21,018 bases of DNA from an uncultured Prevotella sp. (GCA_937874345.1 CALNBT010000139.1:1-21018); one strand, 5' to 3'. Positions 6,707 through 15,377 are shown, numbered from the stretch's first letter. Notes: a model not told the origin generated them from the sequence alone. Numbers and translations are program-made.

Positions 6707-7888
6707 TTACTGTCCTATAGCCTGATATTGATAATAATACCAATAGGTTTTGCCATAAACATCCCGAAGCTTTGTCTTCCTGACATTTGCTTCGGGATAC
6801 ATTTTTGATAGCGTTTGATAGTCTTGGAAATCAGCTTCTAGCACCTCTTGACGATAAACCAATTTAGGGTTTGACCGTAAGTGCGTGTACAAGGTCAGCG
6901 CCTCCTTGTAATGTTTCGGTAATAAACTATCCACAGGATAATACTTAGGAAGAACACTCACGAATTGATCAAGCTTTTTATCCAAAAGGTAAGCACACAA
7001 AAGATAATCTTTTGTGATTTTTGCAACTCGATTTTGGTTTGCAGAAACCGCTATATTTTGAATGGAAGCTAAGTTCTTATGGTGAGAAATCCCTACTGAA
7101 CGATAAAATACTGAATTGGGTATCATCAACAATTGTATATTCTTGTCGTTTGGAATCAAGGAATTTGACCCACCTGTTAAAGGATATTCGAATAATTTTT
7201 CTCCTAATTGATTGGTCTTGGCCAAGGAAAAAGCTCTTAGCATAACAAGATTTGGATTGGCAACCTCTGATTTTTCACCTACCAACTGCGCATCTTTATA
7301 TTGACCTTTGATTATGTCTTGTTCAATACGCGCACGATAATGAAATACATCATTGTTATTGCTGAAAAGACAAACCATACAAAACATCATTGCCAGCTCC
7401 AAGAGATTTACCCACATCGCGTGAGAAAATATTGAATAAGGCTTGCTCTTTTGTTCATCTGTTAGATATTCTTTCATTATCCACATTACAGCAGCCCAGA
7501 TCAAGATGAGCAAAGGAAAGACAATTAGCCACGAACTAAAGGAGAACTTATTTTCAAGATTCTGATCAAAATCGGTTATCATGGTCAGAAAGAGCAAGGA
7601 GGGGAAAAACGTCAATGCATATCCTGCCTTAGACAATCTTACCCAAGAAAAAATAGCTACTTCAAGTATGAAAAGCACAAAGGTAATCAGGATCGCACCG
7701 ATCGTTTTGTCATAATGTGTTTTCCCATCAGACAAAATATGTTGTGCCACAGCCAATATGTCTGCCTGATAATAATACAGAAAGACAAATGTAAAATAAC
7801 AAAAAATCACACTGCAGACAATTCTGGGCAGTAAAGTGGTCTTTTGATGAGGAATATGATATCTATTCAAATCGTTTATTTGCTCCAT
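6707..7888 (-). CDS. DUF6057-family membrane protein
   Basis: A 393-residue inner-membrane protein. About five membrane helices fill the N-terminal half (about 21-40, 61-82, 88-105, 119-138, 157-176). A soluble C-terminal half of about 215 residues follows, with a helical, TPR-like look (for example residues 190-240). The layout matches Bacteroidota proteins labelled DUF6057, whose function is unknown. The open frame extends to a GTG at 7909, but the ATG at 7888 is the better start. Even so, the gene overlaps the end of glgB by 26 bases, which implies cotranscription and probably translational coupling with the branching enzyme. Confidence 0.78.
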   Translation of the reverse strand: MEQINDLNRYHIPHQKTTLLPRIVCSVIFCYFTFVFLYYYQADILAVAQHILSDGKTHYDKTIGAILITFVLFILEVAIFSWVRLSKAGYALTFFPSLLFLTMITDFDQNLENKFSFSSWLIVFPLLILIWAAVMWIMKEYLTDEQKSKPYSIFSHAMWVNLLELAMMFCMVCLFSNNNDVFHYRARIEQDIIKGQYKDAQLVGEKSEVANPNLVMLRAFSLAKTNQLGEKLFEYPLTGGSNSLIPNDKNIQLLMIPNSVFYRSVGISHHKNLASIQNIAVSANQNRVAKITKDYLLCAYLLDKKLDQFVSVLPKYYPVDSLLPKHYKEALTLYTHLRSNPKLVYRQEVLEADFQDYQTLSKMYPEANVRKTKLRDVYGKTYWYYYQYQAIGQ

Positions 7889-9953
7889 TAAGTTGTAATA
7901 CAACGGCACTTCTTGCCGGAATGTATAATTTTAGCCATTCTTTTTGATCTTTGGCATAAAGAGGATCAGGTACTGTCATGTGTTCTATACTGTCATCTGC
8001 CAATCCATTTCCGCCAAAAGCCACCGAATCAGTATTCAAAACCACACGATAAGAACCCTTGGGAACTAGGAACCCATAATCGGTATATGATCTAGATGGA
8101 GAGAAATTAAAGACAAAAACTAAAGAGTCACGCATATAACAAAGTACTTGATCACCATCATTGTGCCAAATCTCAATAATTCTTGTATTGTTGATTTGAT
8201 TAACACGTTGGAGCGTTTCCAGCATTTCTCTATCAAATTCACCTAGGAAATGATAATCTAAATCCTTGTTGTCCACAAGATTCCATTGTCTTCTAGCATA
8301 CTTGTAACTCCAACCGTTGCCTTCTCGTGGAAAATCGATCCATTCAGGGTGCCCAAATTCGTTGCCCATAAAATTTAGATAACCGCCATTTATCGTGCTG
8401 GCTGTGATTAAACGTATCATTTTGTGCAAGGCTATGCCCCTGTTTACCATAAAGGTCTCGTCTCCACGTCTGAAATGCCAATACATATCCGCATCAACCA
8501 ACCTAAAGATAATTGTTTTATCCCCAACCAAAGCTTGGTCGTGGCTTTCGCAATATGAAATGGTTTTCTCATCAGGACGTCTATTCTTGACCTCCCAAAA
8601 CATAGAACTAGGTTTCCAGTCTTCATCCTTAAGTTCCTTGATGGACTTAATCCAATAGTCTGGAATGTTCATTGCCATTCTATAATCGAAACCATAACCG
8701 CCATTTTTTACATGGGAAGCCAATCCTGGCATTCCACTAACTTCTTCGGCTATTGTAATAGCATTAGGATTGATTTCATGAATAAGGATGTTGGCCAACA
8801 TTAAATAACAGATTGCATTGTCATCCTGACTACCATTGAAATAATCTCCATAACTGATAAAGGCCTCTCCCAATCCATGACTATAATACAACATGGATGT
8901 CACACCGTCAAAGCGGAAACCATCGAAATGAAACTCTTTCAGCCAATATTTACAGTTTGATAATAGAAAATGAATAACGTCATCTTTCCCATAATCAAAA
9001 CACAAACTGTCCCAAGCTGGATGTTCGCGGCGATCACCTTGATTAAAATATTGATGTGGATCTCCGGCAAGATTCCCTAAGCCTTCAACTTCATTCTTCA
9101 CCGCATGGCTATGAACAATGTCCATGATCACGGCAATACCCATTCCATGAGCAGTATCGATCAACTCTTTCAATTCCTCGGGAGTTCCAAAACGCGATGA
9201 AGCAGCGAAAAAAGAACTGACATGATATCCGAATGAACCATAATACGGATGTTCTTGTATTGCCATAATCTGAATACAGTTATATCCATCCTTCACAATT
9301 CGTGGTAAGACATTGTCTTTAAATTCGAGATAACTGCCAATTTTCTCTGCATCCTGAGCCATACCGATATGGCATTCATAAATAAAAAGTGGATCTTTCT
9401 TTGCCAAAAAGTTATTATTTTTCCATTGATATGGCTCAGAAGGACTCCATACCTGAGAAGAAAAGATCTTGGTATGTTCGTCTTGAACAACTCTCTGTGT
9501 CCAGGCAGGTATCCGTTCTCCTTGCCCTCCATTCCAATAGACATGCATCTTGAAAAGATCTCCATGTCTCATTGCCCCTTCAGGAAGCATTAATTCCCAA
9601 TTACCAGTCCCATCGATTCTTTTGGCACGATAGTCTTCACTGTCTTTCCAGTTGTTAAAGTCCCCAAGAAGGTATATATCAGTTGCATTTGGTGCCCATT
9701 CTCTGAATACCCAACCATCGATTGTCTTGTGTAATCCAAAATATTCATAACCCGAAGCAAAATCAGCCAAATGAGTCTTTCCTTGTTCTGTTAACTGATC
9801 TATTTTCCATATAGCATGATTATGCCTTCCTTGAATGGCATTTTCATAAGGCTTCAAATATGGATCATCCTCCACAATTTTAAGGTGTTGAACGATATTC
9901 TCTTGGTGAATATGATGTGATGAATCGCTGGCTTGTTTAGATTTGTTATCCAT
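7863..9953 (-). CDS. glgB: 1,4-alpha-glucan branching enzyme (GH13_8 type)
   Basis: Makes alpha-1,6 branches in glycogen by cutting and transferring alpha-1,4 chains; cytosolic. The 696-residue chain has an N-terminal CBM48-like domain (about 68-160, with WVFREWAPNA and GDFNNW), a GH13 (beta/alpha)8 catalytic domain and a C-terminal beta domain. Catalytic motifs are DIVHSH (278-283), nucleophile Asp349 in GFRFDGVTS, general acid Glu403 in IAEEVSG, and ESHDQ (469-473). GNEFGHPEWIDFPREGN (530-546) resembles the eukaryote-like GH13_8 subfamily found in Bacteroidota rather than the E. coli type. It lies 41 bases downstream of the MORN-repeat gene and overlaps the DUF6057 gene. No glycogen synthase or phosphorylase gene is in the window. 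Confidence 0.96.
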   Translation of the reverse strand: MDNKSKQASDSSHHIHQENIVQHLKIVEDDPYLKPYENAIQGRHNHAIWKIDQLTEQGKTHLADFASGYEYFGLHKTIDGWVFREWAPNATDIYLLGDFNNWKDSEDYRAKRIDGTGNWELMLPEGAMRHGDLFKMHVYWNGGQGERIPAWTQRVVQDEHTKIFSSQVWSPSEPYQWKNNNFLAKKDPLFIYECHIGMAQDAEKIGSYLEFKDNVLPRIVKDGYNCIQIMAIQEHPYYGSFGYHVSSFFAASSRFGTPEELKELIDTAHGMGIAVIMDIVHSHAVKNEVEGLGNLAGDPHQYFNQGDRREHPAWDSLCFDYGKDDVIHFLLSNCKYWLKEFHFDGFRFDGVTSMLYYSHGLGEAFISYGDYFNGSQDDNAICYLMLANILIHEINPNAITIAEEVSGMPGLASHVKNGGYGFDYRMAMNIPDYWIKSIKELKDEDWKPSSMFWEVKNRRPDEKTISYCESHDQALVGDKTIIFRLVDADMYWHFRRGDETFMVNRGIALHKMIRLITASTINGGYLNFMGNEFGHPEWIDFPREGNGWSYKYARRQWNLVDNKDLDYHFLGEFDREMLETLQRVNQINNTRIIEIWHNDGDQVLCYMRDSLVFVFNFSPSRSYTDYGFLVPKGSYRVVLNTDSVAFGGNGLADDSIEHMTVPDPLYAKDQKEWLKLYIPARSAVVLQLNGANKRFE

Positions 9954-9994
9954 ACTATTTATATTTACAAATTAAGGTTTTTAAAATATGTTTA

Positions 9995-11128
9995 TTATTC
10001 TTCGTTTCGATGTCCATTCTCATAGTGGCCACGTTTAACGATTTGACCGTTGCGATCTTTTTCAACAAACTTTCCATCACGGGCATCATTTACATAATTA
10101 CCCTCAAAACGCTTGCCATCCTTTGTCTCTTCAATAGCAAAGCCATTTCGTTTTCCATTCTTAAATACTCCTTTAAATCGGCTACCATCAGCATAATGAA
10201 TGATTACATCACCATCAATTTTTCCTTTTTTAAAGCTTCCTTCAAAAATATCACCATCTTTTTTAACTAGTTTTCCAATGCCTTCTTGCAAATCATTCTT
10301 CCAATAGCCAGTGTAATTATCGCCATTAGCCCAAATCATCGTACCTGAACCGCTTTTTTCTCCATTGACAAATTGTCCTGTATATTTGTCTCCATTGGCA
10401 AGCTTGAATATACCTTCGCCAGTTCGTTCACCTTGTACATAAGATCCCTCATAAACTCCTCCATTAGCGAATTTATAAATGCCTTGCCCGTTTTGAATAT
10501 CGCCTTTCCAATCTCCGGAATACACGTCACCATCGGCATAATGGTAAACACCCTTTCCTTCTCTTAAGTTATTAACCCATTGCCCATCATAGGTAGAACC
10601 GTCACCCCAATCAAAAAAACCTTTCCCGTTCTTTTGGTCATTTTTCCATTCGCCTTTATAATAAGCTCCTGTTGCAAATGTGTAAATGCCGGTACCTTGA
10701 CGCATGTCATGATACCAATCACCTTCATATTTATCACCATTATAGTAATACATGATTCCATGGCCCTGTTGATAATCCTTAAACCACAGGCCGTTATATT
10801 TGTTGTTATTGGCAAAATAATACGTTCCACGGCCATGTTGCTGATTTTGAAACCACTGACCTTCGTACTTTTCACCATCTGCAAAAGTATAAATGCCATA
10901 TCCCTGGCGTTTACCCTTCACAAATTCGCCTTCATAAGTATTGCCGTTCTCAAAACTGACACTACCCTTTCCATTGGGTTTCCCACCAGACATTTCGCCT
11001 TTATAGGTCCCACTGATTTGAATATTGCCTTGACTTTCGACTATTCTGCATGAACCCAATGATAATTGTTGGGGGTAAACTGCCAAAGGCATGAAAAGCA
11101 GCATGAGATATAACAGTTCTTTTTTCAC
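9995..11128 (-). CDS. Secreted MORN-repeat protein
   Basis: A 377-residue exported protein made almost entirely of MORN repeats. The signal peptide MKKELLYLMLLFMPLAVYPQ precedes about 14 repeats of 23 residues (about 41-362) on the pattern Y-x-G-x-W/F-x(4)-x-x-G-x-G-x-Y/F-x-x-x-x-G-x. A short degenerate repeat ends the chain. MORN arrays form a rigid beta-sheet rod used for protein or lipid contact and carry no catalytic site. The frame stays open to a TTG at 11140. The GTG at 11128 is chosen because it puts a canonical KKE signal-peptide start first. It has a strong promoter at 11154-11184 and is probably the first gene of a unit with glgB and the DUF6057 gene. Its role is unknown. Confidence 0.88.
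   Translation of the reverse strand: MKKELLYLMLLFMPLAVYPQQLSLGSCRIVESQGNIQISGTYKGEMSGGKPNGKGSVSFENGNTYEGEFVKGKRQGYGIYTFADGEKYEGQWFQNQQHGRGTYYFANNNKYNGLWFKDYQQGHGIMYYYNGDKYEGDWYHDMRQGTGIYTFATGAYYKGEWKNDQKNGKGFFDWGDGSTYDGQWVNNLREGKGVYHYADGDVYSGDWKGDIQNGQGIYKFANGGVYEGSYVQGERTGEGIFKLANGDKYTGQFVNGEKSGSGTMIWANGDNYTGYWKNDLQEGIGKLVKKDGDIFEGSFKKGKIDGDVIIHYADGSRFKGVFKNGKRNGFAIEETKDGKRFEGNYVNDARDGKFVEKDRNGQIVKRGHYENGHRNEE
10043..11008 (-). repeat. Coding tandem repeat, about 14 units of 69 bp (MORN array)
   Basis: The MORN-coding part is a phased 69-bp periodicity without insertions or deletions between units. Units have diverged at the nucleotide level while keeping Tyr, Gly and aromatic positions. 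This argues for an old array under selection for the rod structure rather than a recent expansion. Confidence 0.75.
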
Positions 11129-11153
11129 TTCTAACAACAATATTAATACTTTT

Positions 11154-11184
11154 CAAAAGTAACGTTTTTCCCCGAAATATCAAA
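11154..11184 (-). promoter_or_regulatory. Bacteroidota-type promoter of the MORN-glgB-DUF6057 unit
   Basis: On the minus strand, TTTG (11181-11184) is followed after exactly 19 bp by TACTTTTG (11154-11161), a full match to the phylum's -33/-7 consensus. The predicted start site is near 11147, leaving a leader of about 20 nt before the GTG at 11128. Confidence 0.65.
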
Positions 11185-11203
11185 GTCTGTTAGTAAAAAT
11201 TAG

Positions 11204-11211
11204 TATCTTTG
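11204..11211 (+). promoter_or_regulatory. -7 box candidate for kdsB
   Basis: TATCTTTG matches TAnnTTTG and lies 20 bases before the kdsB ATG. A -33 TTTG at the usual distance is missing. It is divergent from the MORN promoter, about 20 bases away. Confidence 0.45.
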
Positions 11212-11231
11212 CATCAATATACACTCAAATT

Positions 11232-11978
11232 ATGAAATTTATTGGGATCATCCCTGCCAGATATGCTTCAACACGTTTTCCTGGAAAGCCACTGGCCATT
11301 TTAGCAGGGAAAACGGTCATTCAGCGCGTTTATGAACAGGTGTCGTCCACACTTGATGAAGCTTATGTGGCAACCGACGATGAAAGAATCTTCAATCATG
11401 TAATTGCCTTTGGTGGAAAGGTTGTCATGACTAGTACGGAACACAAAAGTGGTACTGACAGAATAGAAGAGGCTGTCAACAAGTTACACCTAGACTGTGA
11501 CGTTGTTCTGAACATTCAGGGAGACGAACCCTTCATCCAGCCAAGCCAAATGAAAGCTTTATGTAATTGTTTTCTTGATAACCAAACTCAGATTGCAACC
11601 TTAGGTAAAGCATTTGAGAGCCAGGAGGCTCTGGAAAATCCTAATTCACCCAAAATTATTGTGAACAATCAGGGATACGCAATGTATTTTTCACGTTCTG
11701 TCGTGCCCTACATTCGCAACGAAGAACCAGCCAATTGGGTCACTAACTTTCCCTATTTGAAGCATTTGGGCGTCTATGCTTACCGACTCGAGGTCTTGAA
11801 AGAAATCACTCAACTACCTCAATCGAGCTTAGAGTTAGCAGAAAGTCTGGAACAACTCAGATGGTTACAAAACGGTTATCGCATAAAAGTGGCTCTGACC
11901 GACATTGAGACGGTTGGTATCGATACACCGAATGATCTGATGAAGGCAGAACAATTCTTGAAACAAACCAAACTATAA
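11232..11978 (+). CDS. kdsB: 3-deoxy-manno-octulosonate cytidylyltransferase (CMP-KDO synthetase)
   Basis: Activates KDO with CTP to give CMP-KDO for the inner core of lipopolysaccharide; cytosolic. The 248-residue length is the family norm. It has the nucleotide-binding IPARYASTRFPGKPL (7-21), ATDDERI (47-53), HKSGTDRIEEA (71-81) and NIQGDEPFI (94-102, with metal-binding Asp98). The SLELAESLEQLRWL segment near the C-terminus is also characteristic. The ATG is the first available start after the -7 box. It is a single-gene unit, divergent from the MORN gene and convergent with tilS. Its presence confirms a Gram-negative envelope with KDO-containing LPS. Confidence 0.97.
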   Translation: MKFIGIIPARYASTRFPGKPLAILAGKTVIQRVYEQVSSTLDEAYVATDDERIFNHVIAFGGKVVMTSTEHKSGTDRIEEAVNKLHLDCDVVLNIQGDEPFIQPSQMKALCNCFLDNQTQIATLGKAFESQEALENPNSPKIIVNNQGYAMYFSRSVVPYIRNEEPANWVTNFPYLKHLGVYAYRLEVLKEITQLPQSSLELAESLEQLRWLQNGYRIKVALTDIETVGIDTPNDLMKAEQFLKQTKL

Positions 11979-12188
11979 TCGTTCATAGCAATAATCATTT
12001 TTCGGTTTCTGCTTTTTATGATTTTCAAAATGGTGCATATTGCATGGCAATCATCATCAAATTGAAGGGCAAACTCAATGGGTTTGGAACATCATTCCAT
12101 TGATATTGATGCCCACAAAATTTAACAAATGCGACGAATGGTAAGGTGATGAATGTAGCAGAAACGAACTGTGAGAAATGTGTTTATT

Positions 12189-12219
12189 CAACATTGCCGT
12201 CAAGATTCAGGCAACGTTG
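12189..12219. terminator. Weak stem-loop between kdsB and tilS
   Basis: CAACATTGCC (12189-12198) and GGCAACGTTG (12210-12219) form a 10-bp stem with an 11-nt loop. In the tilS transcript the single imperfect pair is a G-U wobble; in the kdsB transcript it is an A/C mismatch. On the kdsB side a TTTTT run follows at 12223-12227. The stem spans the tilS stop codon. It may terminate transcription from one or both sides, but neither side is ideal. Confidence 0.3.
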
Positions 12220-13543
12220 CGATTTTTAGTATCAACCGAGTTTGTGAAGAAACGCTAAAGCGATTGTCAGGACGGCAGTTAACGACCCAAATAATGTTTT
12301 TTTCAGAATCTGTAACGACCAATTGGCGGCGTTTTTCAAAAAGTGACATTTTATGATCTGTCATAAAATCACTCAACAACTTGCTTCCCTTCATGCCAAA
12401 AGGTACAAACTTATCACCCTCTATGACAGGCCTGAATGTTAAAGGAAAACTGACTTTGTCTGCATCGAGAAAGGCTATCGTCTTATCATTGGTTATAAAC
12501 GACTTATCTGTATATGGCTCTACTGTTAATTTAAACTTGAGTTTGGGGGTATATTGGTATGTACCGGGCTCTGGGATACCAAGCCTAGAAGGCCTATATT
12601 CATCCTTTTCTGCCAACAGGAGCTGACTGCGATCCAGCAATATTTCATGCGTATCTGACATCCAAGTCCGTCCGCTCCCGGCATTCTTATGCTCAAAAAT
12701 CTGTTCTATCTGTGCTGCCGTAAAATGATAATCCCTGAGCAGATACCATAAGTAGTATTCATGCGTGATATTTTCCAGTGGGAATGCCAAAAAACCTTCA
12801 GCAGTTAGTTGCCATTGAAGTTGCTCTTTGACATTTTCCTCAAGTACATCTGCCAAATCGGAAAGACGATTTGCCGTTTTCGCAATATTCAATTTTGCGG
12901 CCGGATTGATTGTTTCAAGTAAAGGAATCACATCCAGTCGTATTTTATTTCGCTGAACATCTGCGACAAGATTACTGCTGTCAGTTACATAATCTTGTTG
13001 AATAAATCGAAGATAATTATTTATTTCACAATGTGTTACGCTTAGAAGCGGACGAAGAATAAATCCATTTTTGGGTGCAATCCCGGTGAGACCGTTAATG
13101 CCTGTCGATCGAATCAGGTTCATCAATACCGTCTCAACACTATCATCGATATGATGGCCAACACAAATACCCGCGGCGTGGATATCCTTTCGCAGCTGTT
13201 CAAAATATGAATAGCGTAAATCTCGTGCCGCCATCTCGATACTGACACGATGTAGTTTTGCATATTCTTTGGTATCAAAATGCACGAGATGCAATTTTAT
13301 CCCAAGCCGTTGACACAATGTTTGGCAAAATTTTTCATCATGGTCTGACTCCGAACCACGCAATTTGAAGTTACAATGAACGGCTTCAATTTGGTATCCT
13401 AATGACAATAAACTTCTTAAAAGGCAAACACTATCAGCACCACCTGATAAGGCGACCAAATATAATTCGGTTTTTTGTAATAATTGATGTGCCGAAATAT
13501 ACTGTTGGATATGATTCAGAAATTTATTCAACGTATAAGACAA
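12200..13543 (-). CDS. tilS: tRNA(Ile)-lysidine synthetase
   Basis: Attaches lysine to C34 of tRNA-Ile(CAT), changing its decoding from AUG to AUA; essential and cytosolic. The ATP-PPi loop SGGADS (33-38) and GHHIDDSVET (129-138) are intact. The 447-residue chain includes the C-terminal domains of the long form, near VEGDKFVPFGMKGSKLLSDF. No ATG or GTG start is available: an in-frame stop sits three codons before the first TTG (13543). The only plausible starts are TTG at 13543 or at 13531. Both lie inside the end of the preceding RlmI-like gene, so the overlap is 20 or 8 bases. Expression is probably coupled to that gene and kept low. Confidence 0.95.
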   Translation of the reverse strand: MSYTLNKFLNHIQQYISAHQLLQKTELYLVALSGGADSVCLLRSLLSLGYQIEAVHCNFKLRGSESDHDEKFCQTLCQRLGIKLHLVHFDTKEYAKLHRVSIEMAARDLRYSYFEQLRKDIHAAGICVGHHIDDSVETVLMNLIRSTGINGLTGIAPKNGFILRPLLSVTHCEINNYLRFIQQDYVTDSSNLVADVQRNKIRLDVIPLLETINPAAKLNIAKTANRLSDLADVLEENVKEQLQWQLTAEGFLAFPLENITHEYYLWYLLRDYHFTAAQIEQIFEHKNAGSGRTWMSDTHEILLDRSQLLLAEKDEYRPSRLGIPEPGTYQYTPKLKFKLTVEPYTDKSFITNDKTIAFLDADKVSFPLTFRPVIEGDKFVPFGMKGSKLLSDFMTDHKMSLFEKRRQLVVTDSEKNIIWVVNCRPDNRFSVSSQTRLILKIATLPES

Positions 13544-14711
13544 GTCCCTTTAAGTATTCTCCCTCAGGATGATAAATGTTAATTGGATGATCGGCAGGCT
13601 GATGCAACTGATGCAGAATTCTCACCTTACGCCCGGTTTGTGCAGCGGCAGTAAAAACGGCATTTCTGAAATTTTCCTTCGTAACCACTTGTGAACAGCT
13701 GAAGGTAAACAAGATTCCTCCGGGCTTGATTCTTTCCAGTCCTTTAACATTCAATCTGATATACCCTTTAAGTGCGTTTCGCAAGGCTGATCGATGTTTC
13801 GCAAATGCAGGAGGGTCCAACACAATTAAATCATATTGCGCATTGTGTTCATCCAAATATTTAAATGCATCATCACAATAGGCCGTATGTCTGCTGTCGG
13901 AAGGAAAGTTCAACTCAATATTCTTATTTGTCAATTCAATTGCCTTTTCACTACTGTCAACCGAGTGAACCAATCTAGCGCCACCACGCATGGCATAGAC
14001 AGAGAATCCCCCCGTGTAGCAAAACATATTCAATACAGAACGGTCTTTCGCATATTGCTCCAGCAATTTTCTATTTTCACGTTGGTCGACAAAGAAACCT
14101 GTCTTCTGCCCCTTTACCCAATCGATATAAAACTTTAAACCATTTTCGACGGCTAATCGTTCTTCGCTTCCTCCAAATAAGAATTCATTCTGCTGACCAA
14201 GATCCGCTTTAAAGGGAAGAGTTGTTTCGCTCTTATAATAGATGTTTTCGATATATCCCTTCATCACCTGTTGTAATGCTGTGCAAACATCTGCACGACA
14301 CAGATGCATTCCCACACTATGTGCCTGAACAACTGCCGTTTTTTCATAACAATCGATAACAAGACCTGGCAAATTATCGCCTTCACCATGAACCAACCGA
14401 TAAGTGTTATTCTCTGGAGAACCCGCAATCCCGATGCTTAGTCGCATGTTTAAAGCTGCTTGTAGTCTGCTCAACCAAAATTGTTCGTCAATATGAATAT
14501 CTCGGAATGATAAGACTCGTATTGTGATGGACCCTATCTGATAATGGCCAACAGCAATGAACTCGTTCTTGCTTGTCAAAACTCTCACGACCTCACCCTC
14601 GGTTATACCCTCGTCCATGCGCTGAATGGCGCCCGAAAAGATCCAAGGATGAAAACGCTTGAGTGATTCTTCTTTACCGCGTTTTAGATATATTGTTTTA
14701 TATGTTGACAT
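13524..14711 (-). CDS. RlmI-like class I SAM-dependent rRNA methyltransferase
   Basis: A 395-residue protein of the YccW/RlmI family, which makes m5C in 23S rRNA (m5C1962 in E. coli). The N-terminus is a PUA domain (about 5-80), with HPWIFSGAI at 21-29. A Rossmann-type methyltransferase domain follows, with FVDQRENR (207-214), the SAM motif LNMFCYTGGFSVYA (227-240), VDSSEKAIEL (251-260) and catalytic LDPPAFAKH (298-306). SCSQVV, near the C-terminus, is also typical. The exact nucleotide modified is inferred from family only. It overlaps the upstream exonuclease gene by 14 bases and tilS downstream. Confidence 0.9.
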   Translation of the reverse strand: MSTYKTIYLKRGKEESLKRFHPWIFSGAIQRMDEGITEGEVVRVLTSKNEFIAVGHYQIGSITIRVLSFRDIHIDEQFWLSRLQAALNMRLSIGIAGSPENNTYRLVHGEGDNLPGLVIDCYEKTAVVQAHSVGMHLCRADVCTALQQVMKGYIENIYYKSETTLPFKADLGQQNEFLFGGSEERLAVENGLKFYIDWVKGQKTGFFVDQRENRKLLEQYAKDRSVLNMFCYTGGFSVYAMRGGARLVHSVDSSEKAIELTNKNIELNFPSDSRHTAYCDDAFKYLDEHNAQYDLIVLDPPAFAKHRSALRNALKGYIRLNVKGLERIKPGGILFTFSCSQVVTKENFRNAVFTAAAQTGRKVRILHQLHQPADHPINIYHPEGEYLKGLVLYVE

Positions 14712-15348
14712 TACTTAGTTCTTGTAGATTATTTTCAATTTTAATTAATTTATAGTCGCCGGTCAATTTAAGGCGTTCAATCTCTTCATACAATAGAATA
14801 CAAGCCCAAGCATCCGTGGCAGCATAAACTTTTTGTTTATCACTCAGCTCTGCTTGATCCCAATTTGTCAACCGCTGGCGCTTGCTAATCTTCTCATGAA
14901 AGACATTAGCGTATATTTTTTGCAAGCTCAAATCAGCGATACCTATATCACCGACAACCTTTTGAAGGTCGATAAAATTACCCATATTAAAATCTGTTCG
15001 CTTACGGAGGGCAGAAATATCATCATGTAGAGAAAGACCAATCATGGGAGTTTTCGTGTTTTCAAGTAATCGCTTAATAGAAGACGGAATCCCTAAAACA
15101 TTCAATCTGAAAAGAAAGCACGTGTCATGAGTCGAGACTTGTAAAAGCGACACTTGATTCGATTGGCCTTTTCTGAAGACAGGCTTGGTTTCTGTATCCA
15201 CACCTAAAATAGGCTGTGTCAACAAGAAATCAACAGCCTTTTCAGCCATTTTGTCGGTTGTAACCACGATGATGCGACCAGTAAAAACAACTTGTGGAAG
15301 GAACGGTATTTCTTCTTTGTTGAATTTGCTGTAGATGGTTCTTGTCAT
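14698..15348 (-). CDS. DEDDy 3'-5' exonuclease, single-domain
   Basis: A 216-residue 3'-5' exonuclease-domain protein. Motif ExoI is GVDTETKP (Asp51, Glu53). ExoII is around LHDDISALRK (Asp109/Asp110). ExoIII is YAATDAW (Tyr175, Asp179), which makes it DEDDy like RNase D and the WRN exonuclease. It lacks the HRDC domains of RNase D, so a WRN-exonuclease-like domain protein is the best description. RNA or DNA as substrate is unknown. The frame stays open to 15435, but the extra 29 residues lie upstream of the -7 box at 15370-15377. The ATG at 15348 is therefore used. First of three overlapping genes with the RlmI-like gene and tilS. Confidence 0.88.
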   Translation of the reverse strand: MTRTIYSKFNKEEIPFLPQVVFTGRIIVVTTDKMAEKAVDFLLTQPILGVDTETKPVFRKGQSNQVSLLQVSTHDTCFLFRLNVLGIPSSIKRLLENTKTPMIGLSLHDDISALRKRTDFNMGNFIDLQKVVGDIGIADLSLQKIYANVFHEKISKRQRLTNWDQAELSDKQKVYAATDAWACILLYEEIERLKLTGDYKLIKIENNLQELSNVNI

Positions 15349-15369
15349 TATATATATTCTTTGGACTTG

Positions 15370-15377
15370 CAAAAATA
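15370..15377 (-). promoter_or_regulatory. -7 box candidate for the exonuclease-RlmI-tilS unit
   Basis: On the minus strand, TATTTTTG matches TAnnTTTG and lies 21 bases before the ATG at 15348. No clear -33 TTTG is found. It is divergent from a matching TATTTTTG on the plus strand at 15421-15428. Confidence 0.4.

Noticed and set aside
10043..11008. Regular periodicity suggesting a CRISPR array
   Set aside because: The 69-bp periodicity is coding, with diverged units and no constant repeat separated by unique spacers. It is the MORN array.
10580..11053. 157-codon open frame on the plus strand, antisense to the MORN gene
   Set aside because: It follows the 69-bp repeat phasing of the MORN array and gives a low-complexity Ile/Phe/Thr-rich product. 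It is a by-product of repeat codon usage. Shorter frames at 10010-10270, 10373-10567 and 10564-10899 are the same.
12075..12194. 39-codon frame (ATG at 12194, minus strand) just after the tilS stop
   Set aside because: It is Ser/His-rich with no motif and no membrane segment, and sits in an otherwise empty intergenic region. It is too short to support without comparison.
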